Shown here piece after piece: positions 9,044-17,031 of a DNA stretch of 35,740 nt. Made by a program: the position numbers and the translations under genes. This DNA comes from an uncultured Bacilli bacterium (GTDB lineage: Bacteria > Bacillota_I > Bacilli_A > RFN20 > CAG-826), in the NCBI GenBank assembly GCA_905236535.1, contig CAJOQN010000061.1, positions 1-35,740 on the forward strand, in the 5' to 3' direction. The notes under the pieces are model-generated. The model was not told where the DNA came from and did not search any database. It saw only the letters and a list, made by a program, of their open reading frames with translations. Positions within the stretch are counted from its first letter, which is position 1. Each line of letters starts with the position of its first letter.

Positions 9044-9044
9044 A

Positions 9045-10922
9045 ATGAAAGACTACTCAGTCATTGTTGTTGGTGGTGGTCATGCCGGTCTAGAAGCGGC
9101 CTTCGCAAGTGCAAATATGGGTGAAAAAACCCTACTTTTGTCGTTAAATCTAGATAAAATCGGCAATATGCCATGTAATCCATCAATCGGTGGAAGCGCC
9201 AAAGGAATCGTTGTTAGAGAGATTGATGCTTTAGGCGGAATGATGGGTAAAATTGCAGATATCAATTACCTTCAAATGAAGATGCTTAATACTGGCAAAG
9301 GTCCTGGTGTTCAATGTTTAAGAGCACAACAAGATAAAATTGGTTATCCTGAAGAGTGGAAGAAAGCTGTTAAGAAGCAAGAAAACCTGACTTATAAAGA
9401 TGGAATGGTTGTTTCTTTACTTCATGATGATAAACATGTTTATGGTGTCAAACTTGAAAGTGGAGAAGAGATTACTGCAGACGCTGTTATATTAACAACC
9501 GGCACGTATCTTGATAGCAGAGTGATTCGCGGCACTGAATCTTTAGTGGAAGGCCCTGATGGTGAACGTTCCTGTTTTGGTTTATCTCCATATCTTAAAG
9601 AAATGGGTATTGATATTTACCGTCTAAAGACAGGCACTCCTCCTAGGGTGAGAAGAGATTCTATTGATTTTTCAAAAGCTCTTCCTCAACCTGGTACACC
9701 TGGCAATCTTTCTTTTTCTTATGAAACTAAGGATTTTATTCCTGTAGATAAACAAGAACTTTGTTGGTTGATATATACCACTCCTGAAACTCATCAAATT
9801 ATTCGCGAACATTTAAATGATACGGCTTTATTTAATGGTCTCATTACGGGAACGGGGCCACGTTATTGCCCATCAATCGAATCTAAATTAATCAATTTCC
9901 CAGATAAAGATCGACATCAATTATTTTTAGAACCTGAATCAAGATTCACTGATTCCATTTATGTTCAAGGTTTTTCAACCTCGATGTCGAGAGAAATTCA
10001 AGATTTAATGGTTCATTCTCTGCCCGGTTTTGAAAATGCGGTTATTTTAAAATATGCTTATGCCATTGAATATGACGCTATTCAAACACATGAATATGGC
10101 CCAACATTAGAACTTAAAAAATGGCCTGGATTATATATCGCGGGTCAAATATGCGGGACTTCTGGTTATGAAGAAGCCGCAGGTCTTGGTTTACTCGCTG
10201 GAATCAATGCTGTTTTAAAGATTCAAAAGAAAGACCCCTTAATCTTACGACGTGACCAAAGTTATATTGGGGTTATGATTGATGATTTAGTGACCAAAGG
10301 AACCAATGAACCCTATAGATTACTTTCTTCTCGCGCGGAATTTCGATTATTAATGAGGCATGATAACGCTGATTTGAGATTGTCTGAGATTGGTCATGAG
10401 ATTGGTTTGATTAAAGAAGAAAGATATCAAAATTTTCTTAATAAGAAAAATAACATTCAAAAAGCCTATGATATCTTAAATAGCACGCATCTAGGAAAGT
10501 CCAAAGAAGTGGAAGAATATCTTTCCTCTTTAGGCTTTAATGAACTTAAAGGTGGAGTTTTAGCAGCAGAATTATTAAAAAGACCAACCGTTACCTTTTT
10601 AGGTATTCGAGATTTTATTCCAGAGCTTAAAGATGTTGATTTAGATGAAACAGCGATTAACCAACTTGAAATTATGGTCAAATATGAAGGCTATATCGCC
10701 AAACAACAAAAAGAAGCAAAAAATATGCAACGCCTTGAAGAATTATTAATTCCTCAAAACATCGATTATCTCCACATGGATGGACTTGCGTTAGAAGCAC
10801 GTCAAAAATTAGATATGTTTAGACCTCTTACTATCGGACAAGCCTCCCGTATTTCAGGAGTTAATCCTTCCGATATTTCAATGTTAATATTAAATATAAG
10901 AAAGTTAAGACATCATGAATAA
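9045..10922 (+). CDS. mnmG: tRNA uridine-5-carboxymethylaminomethyl synthesis enzyme MnmG
   Basis: FAD protein that with MnmE modifies U34 of certain tRNAs (cmnm5U). About 625 residues. Seen: the dinucleotide fold GGGHAGLEA at the N-terminus, CNPSIGGSAKGIVVREIDAL, RLKTGTPPR, LFLEPESR, GTSGYEEAAGLGLLAGINA and SSRAEFRLLMRHDNADLRL, all signatures of GidA/MnmG. The start is uncertain: ATG 9045 lies 15 bases after GGAGG, while an in-frame GTG at 9033 lies only three bases after it; both give plausible N-termini. It overlaps rsmG by eight bases. mnmE, often adjacent in other Bacilli, is not in the window. Confidence 0.95.
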   Translation: MKDYSVIVVGGGHAGLEAAFASANMGEKTLLLSLNLDKIGNMPCNPSIGGSAKGIVVREIDALGGMMGKIADINYLQMKMLNTGKGPGVQCLRAQQDKIGYPEEWKKAVKKQENLTYKDGMVVSLLHDDKHVYGVKLESGEEITADAVILTTGTYLDSRVIRGTESLVEGPDGERSCFGLSPYLKEMGIDIYRLKTGTPPRVRRDSIDFSKALPQPGTPGNLSFSYETKDFIPVDKQELCWLIYTTPETHQIIREHLNDTALFNGLITGTGPRYCPSIESKLINFPDKDRHQLFLEPESRFTDSIYVQGFSTSMSREIQDLMVHSLPGFENAVILKYAYAIEYDAIQTHEYGPTLELKKWPGLYIAGQICGTSGYEEAAGLGLLAGINAVLKIQKKDPLILRRDQSYIGVMIDDLVTKGTNEPYRLLSSRAEFRLLMRHDNADLRLSEIGHEIGLIKEERYQNFLNKKNNIQKAYDILNSTHLGKSKEVEEYLSSLGFNELKGGVLAAELLKRPTVTFLGIRDFIPELKDVDLDETAINQLEIMVKYEGYIAKQQKEAKNMQRLEELLIPQNIDYLHMDGLALEARQKLDMFRPLTIGQASRISGVNPSDISMLILNIRKLRHHE

Positions 10923-11616
10923 AGAATCTTTAAGAATTGCTTTAGAGTCTTTTAATCTTCGGTTTAGTGAAGAACAACTTTCTAATCTTGAACATTTAGT
11001 GGACACGACCTTAAAAACAAATGAGACTTTTAATCTCACTGCAATCAAAGATAAAGATTCTTTTTATGAAAAGATGATTTTAGATTCTGCATTAGGTCTA
11101 ATTAATATCAATTTAGAAAATAAAAAAGTTATCGATGTCGGAACAGGGGCAGGTTTTCCAGGAATGGTCTTATATATCTTAGGTCCTAAAATGGATTTAA
11201 CTTTATTAGATTCAACCACTAAAAAGATTAATTATTTATCTAATTATGCGAAAGAAAGAGATTATCATATTTCTTTTTCCAATGAGAGAATTGAAGATTT
11301 TGCTTTAAAAAATAGAGAATCATTTGATTTTGCTTATGCAAGAGCGGTTTCTTCATTAAATATATTATTGGAATTAATCGCTCCTATTTTAAAAGTAGGT
11401 GGATATTTTATCGCTATGAAAGGTCCAAATGTTGATGAAGAAATTAAAGAAAGTGGAAACGCTCTCAAAATTCTTTCTTTGGATACAATCCAAGATTACA
11501 AATATATTCTTCCTGAATCAAAAGAAGAAAGACACATTTTGATTATCAAAAAAAATAAAGAAACATCTAATAAATATCCTCGTCAATATGGGATAATCAA
11601 AAAGAGGCCACTTTAA
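10915..11616 (+). CDS. rsmG: 16S rRNA (guanine-527-N7)-methyltransferase RsmG
   Basis: SAM-dependent methyltransferase that modifies G527 of 16S rRNA. 233 residues. The SAM-binding loop is VIDVGTGAGFPGMVLY, followed by LTLLDSTTKKINYL; YARAVSSLNILLEL and the GYFIAMKGPNVDEEI strand complete the family pattern. The start overlaps the mnmG stop (ATGAATAA), and the stop shares one base with the parA start, so mnmG-rsmG-parA look translationally coupled, the order found near the origin in many Firmicutes. Confidence 0.94.
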   Translation: MNKESLRIALESFNLRFSEEQLSNLEHLVDTTLKTNETFNLTAIKDKDSFYEKMILDSALGLININLENKKVIDVGTGAGFPGMVLYILGPKMDLTLLDSTTKKINYLSNYAKERDYHISFSNERIEDFALKNRESFDFAYARAVSSLNILLELIAPILKVGGYFIAMKGPNVDEEIKESGNALKILSLDTIQDYKYILPESKEERHILIIKKNKETSNKYPRQYGIIKKRPL

Positions 11617-12380
11617 TGGGAAAGATTATCGCTATTGCCTCCCAAAAAGGTGGAGTAAGTAAAACTACAAGCGCAATTAATATCTGCGCAGGATTAGCTT
11701 CATATAATAAAAGGATTCTTCTTGTGGATATGGATCCATCTGGAAATGCCTCGAGAGGTTTTGGTTTTGACACCACTTTAGTGGAGACATCTATTTTTGA
11801 TGTTTTATCAAATGGACTTAATATCAACAAAGCCATTGTTAAAACAAAAATTATGAATATCGATCTTTTACCCTCTAAGTTTTCTTTATCTTCAATCGAA
11901 GAACTTAGAAAAAATGAAGAAGGACAATATCTTCTTTTGAAAGAAAAGATTTTATCTATCAAAGACGATTATGATTATCTCATTATTGATTGTCCTCCAT
12001 CATTAGGTTTTTTGACCTGTAATTGTTTGGCAGCTTCTAATAGTGTCATCATTCCATTTCAATGCGAGGCCTTTGCTTTTGAATCAATCAGTCAGATGCT
12101 AGGGTTGATTTCTAACATTCAAAACGAGGCGAATATCGATCTCTCAATTGAAGGTTTTCTCATCACCATGTTTGACAAGAAAAATAAAGTAAATCTAGAA
12201 ATTTGCTCGCAAATTCGGTCTCTTTTTAAGGAAAATGTCTTTTTAACAGAGATTCCAAGAAACACCTCAATAGTTGAAAGCATCTCCTTAGGAATGCCGG
12301 TAACTTCATATCGACCAAACTCCATTGGCGCTTTAGCCTTTAAATCGCTAGCGAGAGAAATTATTGATAAAAATCGTTAA
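11616..12380 (+). CDS. parA: ParA/Soj-type chromosome partitioning ATPase
   Basis: Deviant Walker ATPase of 254 residues, expected to bind DNA non-specifically in its ATP form and move or organise the chromosome with ParB. Motifs: KGGVSKTTSAIN (11-22), DMDPSGNASRG, and LIIDCPPSLGFLT. The Walker A reads KGGVSKTT instead of the usual KGGVGKTT; both lysines remain. AAAGAGG precedes the start. No parB follows, and I found no parS-like palindrome (TGTTTCACGTGAAACA) in the window, so either parB is elsewhere or this ParA works alone. Confidence 0.88.
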   Translation: MGKIIAIASQKGGVSKTTSAINICAGLASYNKRILLVDMDPSGNASRGFGFDTTLVETSIFDVLSNGLNINKAIVKTKIMNIDLLPSKFSLSSIEELRKNEEGQYLLLKEKILSIKDDYDYLIIDCPPSLGFLTCNCLAASNSVIIPFQCEAFAFESISQMLGLISNIQNEANIDLSIEGFLITMFDKKNKVNLEICSQIRSLFKENVFLTEIPRNTSIVESISLGMPVTSYRPNSIGALAFKSLAREIIDKNR

Positions 12381-12408
12381 AATTAATGCATATTGAATAA
12401 TCTTTGAT

Positions 12409-12414
12409 TATAAT
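12409..12414 (+). promoter_or_regulatory. -10 box of the FMN riboswitch transcript
   Basis: A perfect TATAAT whose expected start site, about seven bases downstream, falls at the first base of the riboswitch (12420-12421). No good -35 box is present at normal spacing. Confidence 0.5.
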
Positions 12415-12419
12415 ATAGT

Positions 12420-12525
12420 TACTTCAGGGCAACGGTTAAATCCCGTGACCGGCGGTATACCCCGCGAGCGAAAGCAGGAACCTGTGAAATTCAGGTGGCG
12501 ACAGTATAGTCTGGATGAGAGAAGC
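12420..12525 (+). promoter_or_regulatory. FMN riboswitch (RFN element)
   Basis: An RFN aptamer. The conserved core is plain to read: TTCAGGGCAACGG, then GACCGGCGGTATACCCCGCGAG, the hairpin CCTGTGAAATTCAGG, and GACAGTATAGTCTGGATGAG, closed by a P1 stem of CTTC (12422-12425) with GAAG (12521-12524). It senses FMN; binding should favour the terminator just downstream and so shut off the riboflavin transporter gene that follows. Confidence 0.97.
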
Positions 12526-12531
12526 TTTTTT

Positions 12532-12560
12532 AAAGCCCTGTTGTCATGGGCTTTTTATTT
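12532..12560 (+). terminator. Riboswitch-controlled terminator before ribU
   Basis: AAAGCCC (12532-12538) pairs with GGGCTTT (12548-12554), followed by a T-rich tract up to 12562. The T tract ends directly at the ribU start codon at 12563, so the expression platform runs right up to the coding sequence. Confidence 0.85.
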
Positions 12561-12562
12561 TT

Positions 12563-13270
12563 ATGGGTAAAACAGATTTAGTTAGATTTATTATTTCTAT
12601 TGTTGCCATTGGTATCCTTGGATCATTTTTGCTTTCTAAACTTTTCTTAAAAAGAAATATTTTTACCACCAAACTAATTACAAGAGTTGCTCTTTTTTCA
12701 GGAATCAGCGCTCTATTATATATCATTCCTTATTTAAAATTCGCGGTTCCCTTTTTTCCAAGTTTTTTAGAAATTCATTTTGATGAAATCCCAGCGATGA
12801 TCGCTGGATTTGCATATGGACCATTCTGTGGTTTTTTAGTTATTTTAATTAAAACAATTATTAAATTACCTTTTACCTCTTCTTTATGTGTCGGAGAATT
12901 AACTGATTTCATTTATGGCAGTATCATTGTGGTTATTTCCTCTCTTTTTTATAAGAAGAATCGTTCAATTAAAGGCGCTCTAATTGGTTTATTGGTGGCG
13001 ATGGCGGTCCAACTTGTGGTTTCTGGATTTGTCACAACATTTATTATTTTAGATTTCTATATCTTTGTGATGGGATTCCCTAAACAAGCAATTATCGCGA
13101 TGAGTCATATGGCAAATCCAATGGTCAAATCTTTAGGGTGGGATTTTTTCTTGTTTATAGCTTTACCGTTCAACGCATTCAAAGATGTTATTATTATAAT
13201 TCTCACTATGCTTTTATATAAAAAGACCCACTCGATTATAGACAGGGCCTCAAATGCTTTAGCAAAATAA
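12563..13270 (+). CDS. ribU: Riboflavin ECF transporter S component RibU
   Basis: Membrane protein of 235 residues that binds riboflavin and works with the shared ECF energy module (EcfT and two ATPases, not in this window). Several hydrophobic segments are seen, and the RibU signature FPSFLEIHFDEIPAMIAGF followed by YGPFCG and later SSLCVGELTDFIYG. The FMN riboswitch upstream gives independent support for the substrate. The start is set by the first ATG after the riboswitch terminator; an open frame from 12515 runs through the terminator and is not used. No ribosome-binding site is visible between the terminator stem and the ATG. It has an extra N-terminal helix before the canonical region. 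Confidence 0.93.
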   Translation: MGKTDLVRFIISIVAIGILGSFLLSKLFLKRNIFTTKLITRVALFSGISALLYIIPYLKFAVPFFPSFLEIHFDEIPAMIAGFAYGPFCGFLVILIKTIIKLPFTSSLCVGELTDFIYGSIIVVISSLFYKKNRSIKGALIGLLVAMAVQLVVSGFVTTFIILDFYIFVMGFPKQAIIAMSHMANPMVKSLGWDFFLFIALPFNAFKDVIIIILTMLLYKKTHSIIDRASNALAK

Positions 13271-13272
13271 AA

Positions 13273-13297
13273 AAGTTGGATTCGCGATATCCAACTT
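13273..13297. terminator. Terminator between ribU and the ferredoxin gene
   Basis: AAGTTGGAT (13273-13281) pairs with ATCCAACTT (13289-13297) around TCGCGAT. On the minus strand it runs into TTTTTTATTTT, a strong tail for the ferredoxin gene; on the plus strand the tail is weaker (CTTCTTTAATT). It probably serves both convergent genes. Confidence 0.75.
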
Positions 13298-13307
13298 CTT
13301 TAATTAA

Positions 13308-13484
13308 TTATTCGGCTTGAATTGCGCCAACTGGGCAAATTTCGAGTGCATCTTCTTCAGCTTCGCCACTGATTAATTCAGCTTGGCCATTGTCGTTGAA
13401 TTGGATGTCTTCTGGGTATGTGCCAACGCACGCCCCACAACCGATGCAAAGAGAAGCATCAATTTTTAATTTTTTACGAGCCAT
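13308..13484 (-). CDS. fdx: Small 4Fe-4S ferredoxin
   Basis: A 58-residue acidic protein. After MARKKLKIDASLC comes CIGCGACVGTYPE, and near the end ICPVGAIQAE: Cys13, Cys16, Cys19 and Cys50 ligate one [4Fe-4S] cluster. The protein is an electron carrier of the Bacillus/Clostridium monocluster type; the partner cannot be told. The start is preceded by a strong AGGAGG site, and a housekeeping promoter stands upstream, so it is a one-gene unit ending at the shared terminator. Its position, convergent with a flavin precursor transporter, hints at redox supply but proves nothing. Confidence 0.95.
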   Translation of the reverse strand: MARKKLKIDASLCIGCGACVGTYPEDIQFNDNGQAELISGEAEEDALEICPVGAIQAE

Positions 13485-13508
13485 GGTTTGCCTCCTATAG
13501 GTATTTTT

Positions 13509-13538
13509 ATTTTACTTAATTATCTTTGTTGTTTTCAA
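13509..13538 (-). promoter_or_regulatory. Promoter of the ferredoxin gene
   Basis: On the minus strand TTGAAA (13533-13538), 18 bases, then TAAAAT (13509-13514); the start codon lies 25 bases beyond the -10 box. Confidence 0.6.
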
Positions 13539-13587
13539 TAACATATATTTTTTTAAATCTTTGCTAGTTATCTATTTCTAATTTAAT

Positions 13588-13593
13588 TAGAAT
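13588..13593 (+). promoter_or_regulatory. -10 box giving a near-leaderless transcript
   Basis: TAGAAT ends ten bases before the ATG at 13604, so transcription would start about four bases before it. No ribosome-binding site is present. The -35 region is poor. Confidence 0.35.
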
Positions 13594-13603
13594 ATTAAAT
13601 GAT

Positions 13604-13894
13604 ATGAGCAATACACGAGTTGAAAAATATAAAGGCTATAGAGCCAAACTCATCAGTGAAGGTGATCCCGTTTATAAAAGTGCAAAAGAAGGGATTTCTA
13701 ATACTTTTATGACTAGTTCTACCCTTCCAATCAAAGAAGTCTATAAGACTTTAGAAGAGGAAGAAAGAAAAGAAAATGCTCTTTTAGAGCATCAAAAGAA
13801 ACAAGCTCTTATCCGCAATATTTTTATCGGAATTGGTTTAGGACTTGTCGCGATTGGATTAATCATATTTGCAATATTTGCATTTAAAAATTAA
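13604..13894 (+). CDS. Small tail-anchored membrane protein of unknown function
   Basis: A 96-residue protein I do not recognise. Residues 1-70 are hydrophilic and charged (RVEKYKGYRAKLISEGDP near the start, then a helix rich in Glu and Lys, YKTLEEEERKENALLEHQKK, at about 47-66). Residues 73-93 form one strongly hydrophobic segment ending in FKN, so the protein is probably anchored by its C-terminus with the bulk in the cytoplasm. It lies 13 bases before cmk and may share its transcript. No ribosome site precedes the ATG. An adaptor or cell-division accessory role would be a guess. Confidence 0.75.
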   Translation: MSNTRVEKYKGYRAKLISEGDPVYKSAKEGISNTFMTSSTLPIKEVYKTLEEEERKENALLEHQKKQALIRNIFIGIGLGLVAIGLIIFAIFAFKN

Positions 13895-13907
13895 AAGGGG
13901 AAATATT

Positions 13908-14579
13908 ATGAAGAAAGTTGCTGTGGCCATTGATGGTCCTGCCGCTGCTGGAAAAAGCACTGTGGCCAAAATAGTTGCTGAAAGAAAAGGATATACCTAT
14001 ATCGATACAGGGGCGATGTATCGCGCTTTTACTTGGTACTGCCTTAAAAAAGGTGTGGATTGCCAAGATGAAAAAGCTTGTTGTGCTTTGATTCCAGAAG
14101 TTCAAATCGAACTTAAACCAAATCATATCGTTATTTGTAATGGAGAAGATGTTTCTTCGGCCATCAGACAAACCAATGTTTCTGGAAACGTTTCCTATAT
14201 TGCCTCTTATAAAGACATTCGTCTTGCTTTAGTTGTTCTTCAAAGAAAGATGGCGGAGCACGATTCCGTTATCATGGACGGCAGAGATATTGGAACCTAT
14301 GTTCTTCCTAATGCCGATGTCAAAATCTTCCAAATTGCTTCAGTTCAAACAAGAGCTATTCGTCGATATGAAGAAAATATTTCTAAGGGTATTGCTTGTA
14401 CTTATGAAGAAATTGAAGAAGATGTCAAAAAGAGAGATTATATCGACTCCCATAGATCATTTGCGCCTTTAAAACCAGCAGAAGATTCTATTGAAATTGA
14501 TACTTCAAATATGTCAATCGAAGAAGTGGTTACTGCCATTATTGAAATTATTGATAAAAAACTTGCGGAGAAAAATTAA
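13908..14579 (+). CDS. cmk: Cytidylate kinase
   Basis: Phosphorylates CMP and dCMP with ATP, feeding pyrimidine nucleotide pools. 223 residues. The P-loop is DGPAAAGKST (9-18), followed by YIDTGAMYRAFTWY; VIMDGRDIGTYVLPNADVKI and the lid with several arginines (QTRAIRRYEE) fit the family. An open frame from 13869 exists, but AGGGG before 13908 and the family N-terminus decide the start. The stop overlaps the der start by one base (TAATG). rpsA, found between cmk and der in many bacteria, is absent here. Confidence 0.96.
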   Translation: MKKVAVAIDGPAAAGKSTVAKIVAERKGYTYIDTGAMYRAFTWYCLKKGVDCQDEKACCALIPEVQIELKPNHIVICNGEDVSSAIRQTNVSGNVSYIASYKDIRLALVVLQRKMAEHDSVIMDGRDIGTYVLPNADVKIFQIASVQTRAIRRYEENISKGIACTYEEIEEDVKKRDYIDSHRSFAPLKPAEDSIEIDTSNMSIEEVVTAIIEIIDKKLAEKN

Positions 14580-15889
14580 TGCCCAAAGGAATAGTTGCGA
14601 TTGTTGGCTCTCCTAATGTTGGCAAATCAACGATTTTTAATCGTTTCATAGGCGAAAGACATGCGATTGTCGATGATGAAGCTGGCATTACAAGAGATCG
14701 TTTATATGGACAATGCACCTGGAATGGTGTGACTTTTTCTGTTATCGATACTGGTGGCATTGAATTGAAAGATGTTCCCTTTCAAAAGCAAATTCGTATC
14801 CAAGCCGAAATCGCTATTCAAGAAGCTGATGTTATAGTTTTTGTCACCGATGGTCAAGTAGGGGTTACCGCTGATGATCAGATGGTGGCAAGAATGCTTT
14901 ATAAAGTTAAAAAGCCGATTATTCTCGCGGTCAATAAAATTGATGAAGGAATGCATGTTTCTAATGCTAGTGAATTTTATGCTTTAGGATTAGGACATCC
15001 ATATCCTGTCAGTGGCTCTCATGGTGTGGGTATTGGTGATATTCTTAACGAAGTTGTTAAGCATCTTAAAAACGTTGAAGAAACAGTCAATGAAGATGTT
15101 ATTACTTTCTCCTTAATTGGAAGACCAAATGTTGGTAAATCATCCTTGGTGAACGCTATCTTAAATCAAGAAAGAGTTATCGTTAGTGATATCTCAGGCA
15201 CTACCCGTGATTCTATTGATACCCCGTTTAAAAGAGGGGATAAAAACTACCTTGTCATCGATACCGCTGGACTCAAAAAGAAGGGTAAAATTTATGAGTC
15301 TATCGATAAATATTCTGCTATCCGCGCGCTTAAGAGTATTGAACGCAGCGAAATCGTTTTATTAGTGATTGATGGTGATGCTGGAATCACTGACCAAGAT
15401 AAACATGTTATTCAATACGCTACCGATTTACATAAGGCTATTATCATCGTTGTGAATAAATGGGATTTGGTAAACAAAGATCAAAATACGATGTCCGAAT
15501 TTTCTAAAAAAATACGTAATGAATATAAATTTTTGGATTACGCTCCGATTGTTTATTTATCAGCGAAAACTAAATCTCGTCTTCCTTCTTTGTTTGAAGC
15601 TTTAGAGAAAGTTCATGAAGCCTATTATACGAGAATTTCAACCTCGCTTTTAAACCAGGTTCTTCAAGATGCACAAATGATGAACCAAGCTCCAGACTTC
15701 AATGGAGGGAGAGTAAAAATTCTTTATGGTTCACAGGTTTCCGTGGCCCCACCTTCTATTGTTTTATTCGTCAACAATAAAGAATTTATGCATTTTTCTT
15801 ATTTAAGATATATAGATAATAGATTAAGAGATACATTTAATTTTGATGGAACCCCAATTAATTTAATTTTGAAGTCGAGAAGAGAATAA
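14579..15889 (+). CDS. der: Ribosome-assembly GTPase Der (EngA)
   Basis: Tandem-GTPase-domain protein of 436 residues that acts in maturation of the 50S subunit. The first G domain has GSPNVGKST (10-18), DTGGIE and NKID; the second has GRPNVGKSS, DTAGLKKKGK and NKWD. The C-terminal KH-like domain ends with FDGTPINLILKSRRE, typical of Der. GGAG lies before the start. It follows cmk with a one-base overlap and is the last gene before the HU promoter region. Confidence 0.97.
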   Translation: MPKGIVAIVGSPNVGKSTIFNRFIGERHAIVDDEAGITRDRLYGQCTWNGVTFSVIDTGGIELKDVPFQKQIRIQAEIAIQEADVIVFVTDGQVGVTADDQMVARMLYKVKKPIILAVNKIDEGMHVSNASEFYALGLGHPYPVSGSHGVGIGDILNEVVKHLKNVEETVNEDVITFSLIGRPNVGKSSLVNAILNQERVIVSDISGTTRDSIDTPFKRGDKNYLVIDTAGLKKKGKIYESIDKYSAIRALKSIERSEIVLLVIDGDAGITDQDKHVIQYATDLHKAIIIVVNKWDLVNKDQNTMSEFSKKIRNEYKFLDYAPIVYLSAKTKSRLPSLFEALEKVHEAYYTRISTSLLNQVLQDAQMMNQAPDFNGGRVKILYGSQVSVAPPSIVLFVNNKEFMHFSYLRYIDNRLRDTFNFDGTPINLILKSRRE

Positions 15890-15986
15890 AATATTGTAAT
15901 TTTGATATAAATTTTTTCAAAAATTTCTTTTAATAAAAAGTTTGTTATTGCTAACATATAATTATAATAATATGGAGGTTTATTTG

Positions 15987-16271
15987 ATGGGAAAAATCAA
16001 CCGTAAAGACCTTGTCGATCGCCTCAGTGAAGAAATGCATCTTTCTAAAAAGGAATCCAGACAAATCTTTGACGCGACAATTGATTACATTGTTGAAGCA
16101 TTACGCAATGGCCAAGAAGTGAACATCAGTGGTTTTGGTGTCTTAACCCCTAAACAACGCAAAACACGCGTGGGTACAGATCCTAAAACGCACAACAAGA
16201 TTCAAATTAAATCGGCTACCACAATTCTCTTTAGACCATCTAAAGATTTTAAAGAAAAACTCAATAAATAA
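15987..16271 (+). CDS. hup: HU-family DNA-binding protein
   Basis: Histone-like protein of 94 residues that bends DNA and compacts the nucleoid as a homodimer. The body helices (NRKDLVDRLSEEMHLSKKES) are followed by NISGFGVLTPKQRKTRVG, the start of the DNA-embracing arm, and by DPKTHNKIQIKSATTILFRP. The upstream open frame from 15942 is rejected because GGAGG at 15974-15978 sits eight bases before 15987. Several TATAAT-like boxes (for example 15957-15962 and 15963-15968) precede it, so it probably has its own promoter, and it ends at its own terminator. cmk-der-hup order is typical of Bacilli. Confidence 0.96.
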   Translation: MGKINRKDLVDRLSEEMHLSKKESRQIFDATIDYIVEALRNGQEVNISGFGVLTPKQRKTRVGTDPKTHNKIQIKSATTILFRPSKDFKEKLNK

Positions 16272-16300
16272 TAATTTATATAATATATTTGTTCCGTTTT

Positions 16301-16327
16301 AGAGACTTTAAAAGGTCTCTTTTTTTA
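16301..16327 (+). terminator. Terminator of the HU gene
   Basis: AGAGAC (16301-16306) pairs with GTCTCT (16315-16320), extended by T-A pairs inside, followed by seven T. Confidence 0.85.
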
Positions 16328-16341
16328 TTTATCATATTTAT

Positions 16342-17022
16342 ATGAATAGATTAGAAGCCTTTAATAATTTGTCATTATTATTTCAAGCCCATGGCTATAA
16401 ACTTTTTCTTGTCGGTGGAAGTGTTAGAGATTATCTATTAAAAAAGGAAATTATAGATCTTGATGTAACAAGCGATGCAACCCCTAGTGAAATAAGGGCT
16501 TTTATTGGAGATGATGCCGATTATACCTTCTCAAAATACGGTAATGTAAATATTGATTTTGTGGGTTATAAATTTGAGCTTACAACTCTAAGAAAAGAAG
16601 ATAAATATTTTGATTCTCGTCACCCTAATAAAATTACTTTTACCAAGGATTTAAAAGAGGATTCAAACCGTCGCGATTTTACGATTAATGCTTTATATAT
16701 GGATATGAATAAAAATATTTATGATTATCACCAAGGGTTAAATGATTTACAAACTGGAGTTCTTAAAATGATTGGAGAGCCGACCAAAAGAATCATGGAG
16801 GATCCTCTTCGCATTCTTAGAGCGATTCGTTTTTCCTATCTTCTCTCATTTAAGATTGATGAATCTTTAAAAATATCAATGCATCAAAATGTTGAATTAT
16901 TAAAAAAACTCAATCCTGAAAAAATCAAACAGGAATTAAGAAAATTCAACGCGGAGAAAGAAAAGATTTTTCCTCTTTTTGATGAATTTGGTATAACAAA
17001 TCTATTAGATATGTTAAATTAG
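16342..17022 (+). CDS. cca: Short class II tRNA nucleotidyltransferase (CCA-adding type)
   Basis: Contains the complete catalytic head of the class II CCA-adding/poly(A) polymerase family: FLVGGSVRDYLL (23-33), the metal-binding DLD at 39-41 in IIDLDVTSDATP, NRRDFTINALYMD (109-121) and the neck motif MEDPLRILRAIRF (152-164). At 226 residues it lacks most of the body and tail that make up the usual ~400 residues. dnaD follows ten bases later, so no room remains for the missing part, and I see no remnant. It may be a minimal CCA enzyme of this lineage, or one with a changed task. No ribosome site before the ATG. Confidence 0.85.
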   Translation: MNRLEAFNNLSLLFQAHGYKLFLVGGSVRDYLLKKEIIDLDVTSDATPSEIRAFIGDDADYTFSKYGNVNIDFVGYKFELTTLRKEDKYFDSRHPNKITFTKDLKEDSNRRDFTINALYMDMNKNIYDYHQGLNDLQTGVLKMIGEPTKRIMEDPLRILRAIRFSYLLSFKIDESLKISMHQNVELLKKLNPEKIKQELRKFNAEKEKIFPLFDEFGITNLLDMLN

Positions 17023-17031
17023 TAAACACAT

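Noticed and set aside
9033..9044. GTG start for mnmG at 9033
   Set aside because: Only three bases from GGAGG and inside the sufB end; ATG 9045 preferred, though the choice is not firm.
16342..17031. Frameshift explaining the short cca gene
   Set aside because: dnaD follows in ten bases with its own complete N-terminus, and no remnant of the body or tail domains could be read.
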